Assembly: GCF_036323495.1 (NCBI RefSeq)
Contig: NZ_AP028947.1
Span: forward strand, 3,038,001 to 3,102,000
Length of the DNA stretch: 64,000 bases
Direction of reading: 5' to 3'
From: Limnobacter thiooxidans
GTDB lineage: Bacteria; Pseudomonadota; Gammaproteobacteria; Burkholderiales; Burkholderiaceae_B
Shown: positions 17,034-25,890 of the stretch, in pieces
How the letters are laid out: each line of letters opens with the position of its first letter
Position numbering within the stretch: the stretch's first letter is position 1
Made by a program: the position numbers and the translations under genes
The notes under the pieces: model-generated
Told to the model about the DNA's origin: nothing
The model's input: the letters and a program-made list of their open reading frames with translations, nothing else
Databases searched by the model: none

Positions 17034-18517
17034 ACGCACAATCACTTCGCGGTGCCTATTTGCTTGTGGCCGGCAAAGGGCTTTCTGCGGTGATCGGGCT
17101 GGCCAGCATGCTGATTCTGGCTCGCCTGCTCGACCCTGAAGATTATGGGCTCGTCGTTCTGGTCGAAGCGGTGGTCACATTACTGGCCGCCGTGACTGAA
17201 CTGCAAATGGCCTCGGTGCTGATTCATTTGCCCAAGGTCAACGATGCACATTTCAGCACGGCCTGGACATTGAACCTGATACGTGCCTTCGCACTGTGCT
17301 TGCTTGTCATTTTAATCGCGCCATGGCTTGTCGAGTTTTATGACGAACCCAGACTTTTGAGTATTGCTTATATCTCGAGTCTTTCCCTTTTTCTGGGCGC
17401 CTTGCTGAATCCAAAGCTGGCCATACTGATTCGCGACCTCGACTTCAAGAAAGACTTTATCTTGAATGTCAGCCAGAAGATTGCCGGCTTTGTGGTGACC
17501 GTTGCTGCAGCCTACTACTTGCGCAGTTACTGGGCCTTGGTACTGGGCACTCTGGCCACGCAGATTTGCGGCTTCGTGGTGTCCTATTGGTGTTACCCAT
17601 TCAAGCCATCATTCACCCTGAGCAAAGTGCGTGATTTGTGGGGCTACTCGGTTTGGCTGTCGCTGGCCAACTTTGTCAAAACACTCAACATCAAGCAAGA
17701 CCAGTTTTTGGTGGGGAAAATGTTCAGCACAGAGACAACCGGGTTTTATTCGATGGGCACTCGGCTTTCCAGCGTTCTGTTTACCGACACACTGGGTGCT
17801 GCCCTTCGTGTGATTTCACCCAGTCTGCGGGCCTACACCGCCGACAAAGTGGAATTGGGCAAAGCCTATTTGCACGCACAAAGTCTGGTCACCCTGGTTT
17901 TTCTGCCACTGGCCAGTGTCACCAGCGCATTGGCCTATCCCTTGATTGAATTCACACTCGGCAACAAGTGGATAGAAGTCACCGAGGTGTTCAGGTTCCT
18001 GGTTTTGGCAGTGTGCCTTGAAGCGATTGGTGGCGTTGGTTTGTCGGTTGTGGTGGCCACGCTGAATACCCGCCTTGCATTTCTGCGGGACCTGGTTTCG
18101 ATTGTCATTCGCGCTTTGTGCATGGGCGCAGGCCTATACCTAGGCGGCTTCATCGGTTTATTGGCTGGGCGGGCCTTGTCATCGGTGATCGATCTTCTTC
18201 TGTATTTCACCATCGCGGGAAAGGTCACCGGACTGCACATCCGCAAGCAGCTGTTTCTGAGTTGGCGCACTTGGTTGGCCTGCGCACTGGTTTATCCATT
18301 TTTGTACTGGATAAAAACCTGGCCAGTCATGGAAATTGGCGATTCAAAATTGCATCAAGCAGCCGGACTTTTCGGTCTGATTCTGTTGGGATTGCTGATG
18401 CAGTTTGTCATTCAGGGTTTGCTGTGGCGAGTCAGTGGCAAGCCCCAAAGCATCGAAGTGGTGTTCATGGCCTATTTGAAAGGCAAATTCAAACTGCAAG
18501 GACAAAAATCATTTTGA
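17030..18517 (+). CDS. Lipid-linked oligosaccharide flippase (Wzx / MOP family)
   Basis: A 495-residue polytopic membrane protein of the polysaccharide transporter (MOP) superfamily. It has about 12-14 transmembrane segments, opening SLRGAYLLVAGKGLSAVIGL and SMLILARLLDPEDYGLVVLV, the usual family start. It flips undecaprenyl-linked repeat units to the periplasm for polymerisation. Starts at GTG 17030 in a GTGA overlap with the ligase/polymerase gene and ends in a TTGA overlap with the glycosyltransferase gene, so the operon is tightly coupled. Confidence 0.88.
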   Translation: MNAQSLRGAYLLVAGKGLSAVIGLASMLILARLLDPEDYGLVVLVEAVVTLLAAVTELQMASVLIHLPKVNDAHFSTAWTLNLIRAFALCLLVILIAPWLVEFYDEPRLLSIAYISSLSLFLGALLNPKLAILIRDLDFKKDFILNVSQKIAGFVVTVAAAYYLRSYWALVLGTLATQICGFVVSYWCYPFKPSFTLSKVRDLWGYSVWLSLANFVKTLNIKQDQFLVGKMFSTETTGFYSMGTRLSSVLFTDTLGAALRVISPSLRAYTADKVELGKAYLHAQSLVTLVFLPLASVTSALAYPLIEFTLGNKWIEVTEVFRFLVLAVCLEAIGGVGLSVVVATLNTRLAFLRDLVSIVIRALCMGAGLYLGGFIGLLAGRALSSVIDLLLYFTIAGKVTGLHIRKQLFLSWRTWLACALVYPFLYWIKTWPVMEIGDSKLHQAAGLFGLILLGLLMQFVIQGLLWRVSGKPQSIEVVFMAYLKGKFKLQGQKSF

Positions 18518-19752
18518 CTGCGAAAAAAATTGTCTATCTGGTGAATCAATATCCAAAAGTCAGTCACACCTTCATACGGCGGGAAATACTGGCGCTTGAA
18601 ACCTTGGGATTGAATGTAATGCGCCTGTCTGTCAGGGGCTGGGAAAATGAATTGCCCGACCCCGTGGATGAACAAGAACGACAAAAAACCCGTTACCTGC
18701 TTCGCCAAGGTGTGGGAAGCCTGTTGTGGTCGGGCATGAAGGTTTTCATGCAGCGTCCCGCGACATTTCTCAACACCCTGTTCGTTGCCTTGAGAATGGG
18801 AGTTCGTGCTGACCGGGCCTGGCCTTTTCACTTGATCTATTTGCTGGAAGCCTGCAAGGCCTTGGAATGGCTTCAGCAAGACAATATTGAGCATGTCCAT
18901 GCGCACTTTGGCGGCAACTCCACCGAAGTCGCCATGCTGATTCGGCTGCTCGGTGGGCCACCTTACAGCTTTACGGTTCATGGCCCCGAAGAGTTCGACA
19001 AGCCCGAATTCATTCATTTGGGGGCCAAGGTCAAGCACAGTGCATTCACCGTGGCAATTACTTCGTATTGCCGAAGCCAGATCTTCCGCTGGATACCTTA
19101 TTCACAATGGCACAAGGTTCAAGTCGTTCGCTGTGGTATTGATGCGCCTTTTCATGAAAACCTGCCTGACACCTTTCCAGCCGAACCCCGCATGGTGTGC
19201 ATTGGTCGCCTGTGTGAGCAGAAAGGCCAGTTGATTTTGCTGGAAGCAGCCTTGAAGCTGAAACTCAAGAAAATCAGTTTTTCGTTGGTGTTGGCTGGCG
19301 ACGGGGAAATGCGTCCAGAAATTGAACGCCAGATTGACGCAATGGGTTTGCGCAAGCACGTGCAGGTCACGGGCTGGATTAGCAGCGCACAGGTTCGGGA
19401 AGAAATATTGAAATCAAGGGCGATGGTGTTGCCAAGCTTCGGCGAAGGTCTGCCTGTTGTGATCATGGAAGCCATGGCCTTGCGGCGACCGGTGATCAGC
19501 ACCTACATTGCCGGCATTCCTGAATTGGTACAGGCGGGCCAGAATGGCTTTTTGTGCCCTGCGGGTGATGTTGATGCCTTGGCCTTGCAGATGGAACTGT
19601 GCCTGACCGCCCCTACAGAAACCTTGGTGCACATGGGCTTTTTGGCCCAGCAGGCCGTTCTCGCGCAACACAGTGTTGACATCGAGGCGGGCAGGCTCGC
19701 TCACTTGTTCTCAAACAGCAATTCCGGCGAATTCACGCCCAAGGGAGGTTAA
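18514..19752 (+). CDS. Glycosyltransferase family 4 (GT-B) protein
   Basis: A 412-residue cytoplasmic glycosyltransferase. N-terminal half: VYLVNQYPKVSHTFIRREI, then HVHAHFGGNSTEVAMLIRLL and YSFTVHGPEEFDKPEF. C-terminal donor domain: MVCIGRLCEQKGQLILLEA and SFGEGLPVVIMEAMALRRP with the GT4 EGxPxxxxE pattern, then STYIAGIPELV. I start at TTG 18514 because it overlaps the flippase stop as TTGA and AAGGA lies 11 bases before; the upstream open frame is just the flippase gene read out of frame. Adds a repeat-unit sugar; donor unknown. Confidence 0.88.
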   Translation: MTAKKIVYLVNQYPKVSHTFIRREILALETLGLNVMRLSVRGWENELPDPVDEQERQKTRYLLRQGVGSLLWSGMKVFMQRPATFLNTLFVALRMGVRADRAWPFHLIYLLEACKALEWLQQDNIEHVHAHFGGNSTEVAMLIRLLGGPPYSFTVHGPEEFDKPEFIHLGAKVKHSAFTVAITSYCRSQIFRWIPYSQWHKVQVVRCGIDAPFHENLPDTFPAEPRMVCIGRLCEQKGQLILLEAALKLKLKKISFSLVLAGDGEMRPEIERQIDAMGLRKHVQVTGWISSAQVREEILKSRAMVLPSFGEGLPVVIMEAMALRRPVISTYIAGIPELVQAGQNGFLCPAGDVDALALQMELCLTAPTETLVHMGFLAQQAVLAQHSVDIEAGRLAHLFSNSNSGEFTPKGG

Positions 19753-19756
19753 GCCC

Positions 19757-20962
19757 ATGTCGATTGCTGAGTCCTCAGTTCTGGCCATGACCGTGTTACT
19801 GGGTATCCCCGTGTTCTGGTTCTGTATTCAAATTGCTGCAGCCTGTTTTTTCAGGCAACAATTTGAAAAAACAATTGAAATGCAATTTGAGAACCTGCCA
19901 CATCGGATCACGGTTCTTGTGCCCGCACACAATGAGTCCGCCAACATGCTGCCCACACTGCGAGCCGTTTTGGCACAAGCAAGCGAGTCGATCCATATTC
20001 TGGTGGTGGCGGACAATTGCAACGACGACACGGCTGAAGTTGCAAGACAGGAAGGCGTGGAGGTGATTGAACGCCACAACACTGCTTTGCGGGGCAAAGG
20101 CTATGCGCTGGACTTTGGCATTCGACACCTGAAAGCGAACCCGCCGCAGGTGGTGATTGTTCTGGATGCAGACTGCCTGCCCGAGAATGGCGTGTTGGCG
20201 AAACTTGCAAACAGGGCCATGAGTACCTCCCGCCCTGTGCAAGCGCTTTACCTGATGAACAACCTGCACAGTCCCGGTTTGAAGGAAAAAATTGCCGAGT
20301 TTGCCTGGCTTGTGAAAAATCATGTCCGCCCCAAGGGTTTGCACAACATGGGCTTGCCTTGTCACCTTACAGGTTCTGGCATGGCATTCACCTGGGAGGT
20401 ATTACAAGGTGTGTCCCTGGCCACCGGGGATATCGTGGAGGACATGAAATTGGGCATGACCTTGACCACGCAGGGCCAGGCGCCCCTGTTTTCAGAAGAC
20501 ACGGTGGTTACCAGCGCATTCCCGAATAACAGGGAAGGCGTTGCATCACAGCGCACCCGCTGGGAACATGGTCACCTGGCCATGATGTGGCACGAAGGCT
20601 TGCCCAAATTGCTCAAAGGATTGATCAGCCGTGACATGGCGTTGGTAGGTCTTTCTTTGGACTTGTGCATTCCACCACTTGCATTGCTGGTTACTGCCGT
20701 ACTTGCCTGGGAATTGCTCACCGGCATTTATGCACTTGCAAGCGGCAACTCCGCTGCGTTTCTGATCAGTCTTGTTTACCTGCTGGCAATCGCCTCGTCC
20801 GTCGGCCTGGCTTGGCTCAAGTTTGGACGAGCCGTGGTAACGGGTCGGGAGTTGTTGATGGCGCCCGTGTATGTGTTGGCCAAACTACCTGTGTATGCCC
20901 GCTTTCTGTTTCGTCGCCAAGCGGAGTGGGTTCGCTCCAAACGTGACAACGAAACAAAATAA
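19757..20962 (+). CDS. Glycosyltransferase family 2 membrane protein
   Basis: A 401-residue processive-type GT2 protein. TM segment at about 8-30, then the GT-A domain: ITVLVPAHNESANMLPTLRA, VVADNCNDDTAEVA, VIVLDADCLPENG (DxD equivalent), EDMKLGMTLTTQG with the catalytic ED, and SQRTRWEHGHL, a QxxRW-type motif. Two or three hydrophobic segments follow. Start ATG 19757 has a strong ribosome site AGGGAGG (19742-19748). Last gene of the plus-strand run; it converges on the secreted paralogue gene 13 bp away. Linkage and donor cannot be told. Confidence 0.87.
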   Translation: MSIAESSVLAMTVLLGIPVFWFCIQIAAACFFRQQFEKTIEMQFENLPHRITVLVPAHNESANMLPTLRAVLAQASESIHILVVADNCNDDTAEVARQEGVEVIERHNTALRGKGYALDFGIRHLKANPPQVVIVLDADCLPENGVLAKLANRAMSTSRPVQALYLMNNLHSPGLKEKIAEFAWLVKNHVRPKGLHNMGLPCHLTGSGMAFTWEVLQGVSLATGDIVEDMKLGMTLTTQGQAPLFSEDTVVTSAFPNNREGVASQRTRWEHGHLAMMWHEGLPKLLKGLISRDMALVGLSLDLCIPPLALLVTAVLAWELLTGIYALASGNSAAFLISLVYLLAIASSVGLAWLKFGRAVVTGRELLMAPVYVLAKLPVYARFLFRRQAEWVRSKRDNETK

Positions 20963-20975
20963 AAGCAAATGTGAA

Positions 20976-22475
20976 TCAGCGCACCATGGCTTCCACACTT
21001 TGCAGGGGACTGGTCAGCATTGTATCCAGGGGATAAACCAAAGCTCGAACCCGGGCCGGGTCGTTGTCGTTTGACTTGGGCTTGAGCACACTGAGCACGG
21101 TGTGCCCAGCGTCTTGGGGCCACTGCATAACCATGGCTTGTCCATTTCTCATCCAGCCTGAGTTGAACAACACACGATTACCCTCTCGGGCCATGACCTT
21201 CAATTCCATCTGTGCCCCCTCAGTGGACTTCAGCTGTAATTTATAGCGTTTGCCTGCCTCCATTTCACCCCAGTTTGTTGAGTTGAAGCTTCGGTTGTTT
21301 CGGTGTTGAAACAGACTTTGCTGATTGCTTCCACTGACGATCAATGACTGGCTCCAGGTGTCAAAACGCGCGGTCCCATTGCCCGAGGTTTTCACCCAGG
21401 GCCCACGCATGGAAATCATGTTCAGGTTCTCCTTCGGATTGAAAGCCTGGCCATGACCGTCCACCCAGCTTTGGACAGACATGACTTGCCGAAGCCCTTT
21501 CTGGATGTCTTTCAAGTCCTTGGCCACTTCGCTGTTCCACTTGGGTTTATGCAGGTTGAACTTGGAGCCGTTCTCGACATAAATATAGAAGGGTGTTCCC
21601 TCATTTCGGTCCACAACGTAGGCGCCATACACCTTCAGTGTTTCAGCGACTTTGCGCAAGGCGGGGTTTGAAATGCGGCTCGTGTCGAATGTTTCAGGAA
21701 GCATCAACAAGGCACCCACCGGAATTTTGCCGCTGTTCTTTTTGAAGGTCCTGTCGGTTGATGTTGCGGGAAATATATAGCCTGTTTGCCCAGACAATGC
21801 GTTGTAAGTCAGGGAAACTGCCAAGGCGTGCGAATACATGGGCTTTCCATCATGGACTTCGTGCTTGCGGATCAAGCCTGCCATGGGTGCAACAGCAGCG
21901 GCGCGTGCTCCCTGGTAATATTGGGCGGGTTCAGCCCAACCCCTGCCATCCAGTCGGGTCCATGCGTACATGGACGCAGTCCAGCGACCCTGTCCGTCTT
22001 TTTTCAAATCGAGAAAAGAATGAATGACACCCGTGCTTGGATCAACAATGTCGGCATGTCCGTCACTGCCACTTGCAGGCATGGTGCTGGCAGGCCAATT
22101 CGCAATGGTGACGCTGGGAACAAATTGTTCACCATCAAGTTCCCAAAGTCCTTTTTTTGCATCACGGCCATAAACTTTCATGGGAGCGTCGCTGTTGCGA
22201 GCCAGAAATGCAGCGGACGAGTAAGGCCCCTCTCCGATCAAGGGGTTGTAACGTGAATCAGGAATTTGAAAATAGCCTAATCTTGCTCCCACAGGGCGAA
22301 TATTCCAGTAAGAGCGGGCAGAAAACGGGCGCTCGTAAGTGCCAAATGACCCGGAAACAGAATGGTTTGATTGGGAAGGCTCGGCGCAAGCGCCGCCGCC
22401 AAGTAGCATGGCAAAAACCAGAATTGAGCGATTGACCAGTGTGGTCAGGGGTAGCGAAAACTTCAAACATTTCAA
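20976..22475 (-). CDS. Secreted protein of unknown function, paralogue 1
   Basis: A 499-residue exported protein I do not recognise. It has a signal peptide (STILVFAMLLGGG-like core, cleavage probably after ACA; a weak lipobox reading is possible). The body contains ERPFSARSYWNIRPVG, ASGSDGHADIVDPSTGVIHS, DGRGW, AGLIRKHEV, PVGALLMLPETFD, and KVYGAYVVDRNEGTPFYIYV. The last 130 residues, after SMRGPW, look like an all-beta accessory domain. It starts at TTG 22475, with GAGG seven bases upstream. It is clearly homologous to the next gene, from which it is separated by a perfect 13-bp hairpin. The conserved His/Asp/Arg/Tyr patches suggest an enzyme, perhaps acting on the neighbouring exopolysaccharide; this is inference. 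Confidence 0.75.
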   Translation of the reverse strand: MKCLKFSLPLTTLVNRSILVFAMLLGGGACAEPSQSNHSVSGSFGTYERPFSARSYWNIRPVGARLGYFQIPDSRYNPLIGEGPYSSAAFLARNSDAPMKVYGRDAKKGLWELDGEQFVPSVTIANWPASTMPASGSDGHADIVDPSTGVIHSFLDLKKDGQGRWTASMYAWTRLDGRGWAEPAQYYQGARAAAVAPMAGLIRKHEVHDGKPMYSHALAVSLTYNALSGQTGYIFPATSTDRTFKKNSGKIPVGALLMLPETFDTSRISNPALRKVAETLKVYGAYVVDRNEGTPFYIYVENGSKFNLHKPKWNSEVAKDLKDIQKGLRQVMSVQSWVDGHGQAFNPKENLNMISMRGPWVKTSGNGTARFDTWSQSLIVSGSNQQSLFQHRNNRSFNSTNWGEMEAGKRYKLQLKSTEGAQMELKVMAREGNRVLFNSGWMRNGQAMVMQWPQDAGHTVLSVLKPKSNDNDPARVRALVYPLDTMLTSPLQSVEAMVR

Positions 22476-22486
22476 AACAACACCTC

Positions 22487-22522
22487 ACATCCGTTGATTA
22501 CAGGACATCAATCAACGGATGT
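22487..22522. other. Perfect 13-bp stem-loop between the two secreted paralogues
   Basis: ACATCCGTTGATT (22487-22499) and AATCAACGGATGT (22510-22522) with a 10-base loop. On the minus strand it is not followed by a clean T tract, and it ends just before the ribosome site of paralogue 1. It could attenuate, protect the mRNA end, or be a protein site. Confidence 0.6.
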
Positions 22523-22570
22523 AAAAGCCTCAAGTTTCAATAATTCAAGAAGTGACTCCGTTCTGTCTCT

Positions 22571-24178
22571 TTATTGAGCGACTTCAGTCAACATGCCCTG
22601 AATGAAGGTTTTATCCCCCACCCCGCTGACCACACCCAAAATGGACACACCATTGACCATGGGCCAGTTGAAGCGATAGGTCTCGCCGTCACCCAAGGCC
22701 CGGGTGTTGAACTGCTCGGCACCATTGCCCCAGAAGCGAAGGTAAGCACGCCCGCCGTTGGTCGCCTTGACCTTGAACTCATACAGACGACCTTTCACAG
22801 GCTTGGCCCAACTCACTCTTGGGATAGACCTGTCAGACGCACTTTCAGCCCAGTACGCTTTGTCAGTTTTGCCAAACGTGACACCCTGCTTGCGTGAATC
22901 GTACACAGGCACGGCACCGCCTTTGACCATCGGCTTCCAGGGCCCACGCATTGAAGTGGCATTCAATGGCGCAAGCGCTGCAACTGGCTGACCTAGGGCG
23001 TTGACCCAGTCTTTTGCATAGATAACCTGGCGAAGCGCTGCCCGAATTTTTTGCAGGTCATTGCCGACAGCGGAATTCCATCCACCTTTGTGAAGATTAA
23101 ACCCTGATCCATTTTCAACATAGATGTAGAAGGGAGTACCAACATTTCGATCCACCACGTAGGCCCCATAGGTTTTCAGGGTATTGACCACCTTTCTCAG
23201 GTCAGGATTGCTGATTTTTGAAGAATCAAACGAGGGAGGCAGCATCAACAACGCACCCGTTGGAAAGCGGCCTGTATTTTCTCGCCAGGTTCGATCACCC
23301 GATGTGGCGGGAAAAACAAACTGCTCGTATTCCGACATGCCGGTGTAAGTCAACGACATGGCCAAGGCATGGAAATACTGACTTGCGCCGTCGTTGATTT
23401 CGTTCTTCCGGATCAAGCCTGCGATTGATGCAATACCTGAAGCACGGGCCCCTTGAAAGTAATGAGAACCATCGCCCCAACCGCGGCCATCCAGCTTGGA
23501 CCAAGCGTATTGAGCTGCAACCCATCGACCGTTCGTTTGTCTCAACTGCCAGAAAGAATGAATCATGCCGTTTTCAACATCGACAATGTCGGCATGGCCA
23601 TCTGTACCGCTGGCGGGCAAGGTGTCAGCAGGCCAATGAGGAATGTCAATGGACGGAAAATTGGCCTCGGCATCGGGATCCCACACCCCATAGGTACCGG
23701 GCAGCGGGTATACCTTGACTGCTGGATCAGTCGGTTTGGCCAGAAAGGCGGTGGTGGAATACTTGCCTGTTCCAATCAATGGGTAATACGTGGATTTGGG
23801 AATTTCTGCAGTACCCAACGTGACGAATTTTGGGCGAATGTTCCACAAGGAATTCAACGAAAAAGGTCTGTTAAACGACCCAAAATCGTAAGGGGTCAAA
23901 TCAAGCGGATTCCCCATGGACAACGGACTCACGGACGCCGATGGCGTCACCGTGGGGGCTGGAACCACAGGTGTGGGAAGGGGCAAAGGCGTGGGTTCGG
24001 GCAATGCTTCCAGTGTGGTCAGCACGCTGGGCGCGCGACAATAACCGCTCGCCACACCAACCTGGCAAATAGGCTCATACGCCTGAGCGAGGGCATTTGG
24101 GGATTGAACTGCAATGGAGGCCATCAACAAAATACTGACATTGAGGATGGGCTGGGTGGTAACGGCTCGAATACTCAT
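22571..24178 (-). CDS. Secreted protein of unknown function, paralogue 2
   Basis: A 535-residue exported protein homologous to the downstream gene. Signal peptide (ILNVSILLMASIAVQSPNALA) with cleavage near ALAQA, then a Pro/Thr/Val linker of about 40 residues (EPTPLPLPTPVVPAPTVTP) absent from paralogue 1. The shared body follows: NRPFSLNSLWNIRPKF, ASGTDGHADIVDVENGMIHS, LDGRGWGDGSHYFQGARASG, AGLIRKNEINDG, LKTYGAYVVDRNVGTPFYIY and a C-terminal beta-rich domain after TSMRGPW. Start is ATG 24178 after AGCGGA; the frame continues upstream without a better start. Two copies side by side with different N-terminal linkers suggest duplication and different placement in the envelope. Function unknown. 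Confidence 0.75.
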   Translation of the reverse strand: MSIRAVTTQPILNVSILLMASIAVQSPNALAQAYEPICQVGVASGYCRAPSVLTTLEALPEPTPLPLPTPVVPAPTVTPSASVSPLSMGNPLDLTPYDFGSFNRPFSLNSLWNIRPKFVTLGTAEIPKSTYYPLIGTGKYSTTAFLAKPTDPAVKVYPLPGTYGVWDPDAEANFPSIDIPHWPADTLPASGTDGHADIVDVENGMIHSFWQLRQTNGRWVAAQYAWSKLDGRGWGDGSHYFQGARASGIASIAGLIRKNEINDGASQYFHALAMSLTYTGMSEYEQFVFPATSGDRTWRENTGRFPTGALLMLPPSFDSSKISNPDLRKVVNTLKTYGAYVVDRNVGTPFYIYVENGSGFNLHKGGWNSAVGNDLQKIRAALRQVIYAKDWVNALGQPVAALAPLNATSMRGPWKPMVKGGAVPVYDSRKQGVTFGKTDKAYWAESASDRSIPRVSWAKPVKGRLYEFKVKATNGGRAYLRFWGNGAEQFNTRALGDGETYRFNWPMVNGVSILGVVSGVGDKTFIQGMLTEVAQ

Positions 24179-24472
24179 GATGATGTTTTCCGCTAAATAC
24201 AGTGATGACTTGTAAACCACCTGCACGGTTAGGCGCAGGCATCCGACCCGCACAACCCATTGATAGTAAAGGGCTATTGGCTGGCACAAGAACTGTATCG
24301 AGAGAAAATAAACTTCAAACCAACAAGAAGCCGGTGGATTTGGCAGGTACTTGTGAATTAAACAGGAGATGCACCGCGTATGATTTTTTCACCCCGACGC
24401 ACTTTGTACGTCAGAAAAATCATAATCAGAGTGGGTATTGGAGGGGTAAACAGAATTTGAATGGGGTGAATC

Positions 24473-25132
24473 TCAAATCACGTCAAATTCAGTGTCAATG
24501 TGACCGGGCAGTACCAATCGAATTTTGTCGAGAGAAGTCAACGAGCCGACCCCTTCAGGAGTACCGGTGAAAATAAGGTCACCTTCCTGCAGGGCAAAAA
24601 CCGTACTCAAATAATGAACAATAAGCGGAATGGAAAACAGCATTTTTCTAATATCCCCATGCTGCCTTAAATGGCCATTCAAGTGCATTTCAAATTGAAT
24701 CTCGAAAGGATTCTGAATGGTATTCGCCGGCACAAAAGGAGTCACCGTGGCCGCGCAATCAAAACCCTTGGCCACAGCCCAAGGCAAGCCGCCCTGCTTC
24801 GCTTTGGTTTGCAGGTCGCGGGCGGTCAGGTCGAGGCCCAAACCATAACCCGCAATGTAATCCATGGCTTCGTCTTCGGGAATGTGTTTACCGGCCTTGC
24901 CGACCAACAACACCAATTCAGCCTCGTAGTGCACTTCACTGGAATGCACGGGTAACACAATGGGCTTGCCCTGCACATGCAGTGCTGAGGTGGGCTTGAT
25001 GAACACAACTGGGTCTTCCTCCGGACGATTGCCCAGCTCCGCGATGTGAGCCGAGTAGTTTCGGCCGATACAGAAAATATTGCGAACCTGAACCGCTTTG
25101 GTTTGAGCAGCCAGTAAGGCGACGTGTGGCAT
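24473..25132 (-). CDS. Fumarylacetoacetate hydrolase family protein
   Basis: A 219-residue cytoplasmic protein of the FAH superfamily, whose members hydrolyse or decarboxylate 2-oxo acids such as acylpyruvates and oxaloacetate with a divalent metal. Motifs: IFCIGRNYSAHIAELG, FIKPTSAL, HYEAELVLLVGKAG (metal-binding Glu pair), GYGLGLDLTARDLQ, WAVAKGFDCAAT, and LIFTGTPEGVG. The length matches the short YcgM-type group. Starts ATG 25132. It is 18 bp downstream of the small exported protein gene on the same strand, but the two need not be functionally linked. Confidence 0.88.
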   Translation of the reverse strand: MPHVALLAAQTKAVQVRNIFCIGRNYSAHIAELGNRPEEDPVVFIKPTSALHVQGKPIVLPVHSSEVHYEAELVLLVGKAGKHIPEDEAMDYIAGYGLGLDLTARDLQTKAKQGGLPWAVAKGFDCAATVTPFVPANTIQNPFEIQFEMHLNGHLRQHGDIRKMLFSIPLIVHYLSTVFALQEGDLIFTGTPEGVGSLTSLDKIRLVLPGHIDTEFDVI

Positions 25133-25150
25133 CGGGATTCCTTGTCGGGG

Positions 25151-25579
25151 TTAAATACCCTCTTCTTTCAAAAAGGGACCAAAGCAGGTTTCGATGTCGG
25201 CCTTTTGGCACATCATGAATTTTGATCCCGACGCGTGCATCACGATGTAATTGGTGGCCACATTGCCATTGGGCACTACATTGCCCATACAGTCGGGCTC
25301 GCTGTTCACCTGAACAACCGTATCCATCCAGGTATAGAAACCTTGAGCATTCGGGGCCAAGCTGATGTCATATTGGGTTTTCACTACCTGGCCGCCACTA
25401 AGAATCTGCGTAGTGCCATCAGTGCGTATGTCGTAAATTTCAGCACAACGCTGTTCTGGCAAATTAATGCGCCACAAGCCAATCAGGGGGTGCTCTTTTG
25501 GAAGCAAAGTTTCAGCCTGCAACGGGCTGCAGAGAAGGGTAAGAGCGCTACAAGACAAAGCCAGAACACGGTGCAACAT
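25151..25579 (-). CDS. Small exported protein of unknown function
   Basis: A 142-residue protein with a signal peptide (MLHRVLALSCSALTLLCSP, cleavage after LQA). The mature part begins ETLLPKEHPLIGLWRINLPE and contains four cysteines (EQRCAEIYD, SEPDCMGN, FMMCQKADIETC), probably two disulfides in the periplasm. GLWRI followed by beta-rich sequence resembles small lipocalin-like barrels, but I cannot assign a family. Start ATG 25579 has AGAGG five bases upstream; an earlier in-frame start would spoil the signal peptide. Confidence 0.65.
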   Translation of the reverse strand: MLHRVLALSCSALTLLCSPLQAETLLPKEHPLIGLWRINLPEQRCAEIYDIRTDGTTQILSGGQVVKTQYDISLAPNAQGFYTWMDTVVQVNSEPDCMGNVVPNGNVATNYIVMHASGSKFMMCQKADIETCFGPFLKEEGI

Positions 25580-25650
25580 ACAAACCTCTACGACAATGGT
25601 TGGTGCGATCAGCATACTGGGCCCGCAGGTTTGGGGCAAGATCAGCCCAA

Positions 25651-25692
25651 TAAAAAACCCCCGCCAATTTCATATTGACAGGGGGTTTTTTT
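25651..25692. terminator. Bidirectional terminator at the island edge
   Basis: CCCCC (25658-25662) and GGGGG (25681-25685), with inner CCAAT/ATTG pairing, flanked by A6 on the left and T7 on the right. It can end the minus-strand CHAT transcript that runs toward it. Confidence 0.7.
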
Positions 25693-25715
25693 ATTGCTCA
25701 AGTATCGTGAGCAAT
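25693..25715. repeat. Inverted repeat with 7-bp spacer, candidate recombination site
   Basis: ATTGCTCA, AGTATCG, TGAGCAAT: perfect 8-bp arms and a 7-bp centre, immediately right of the terminator. Arms of this size around a 6-8 bp spacer are the layout of tyrosine-recombinase core sites. It lies at the far end of the segment from the recombinase operon. No exact copy was found at the other end. Confidence 0.35.
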
Positions 25716-25890
25716 GGGTCAAAAAGGTTATTCATACTTAAAACGGATGATAGTTCTACCTATAAGCCTAGATTCGTGGCTCTCCATGCAAAATTCAATC
25801 AGCAATGTTGGTAAGTTTCATTTATAGGTACCACTTCTTCTTTTATGGCCTTATAAACGCAAGTTTGTGGGTAAAGCAACAACATCTGAT

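Larger units (their letters stand above)
25580..25890. other. Gene-free stretch at the island's left boundary
   Basis: 311 bp without a supported gene between the small exported protein gene and the end of the CHAT gene. It holds a bidirectional terminator (25651-25692), a perfect inverted repeat ATTGCTCA / TGAGCAAT (25693-25715) directly after it, and a wider repeat TACCTATAA (25757-25765) / TTATAGGTA (25822-25830). Base composition falls to AT-rich here, and it is my best estimate of where native sequence meets the island. Confidence 0.5.
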
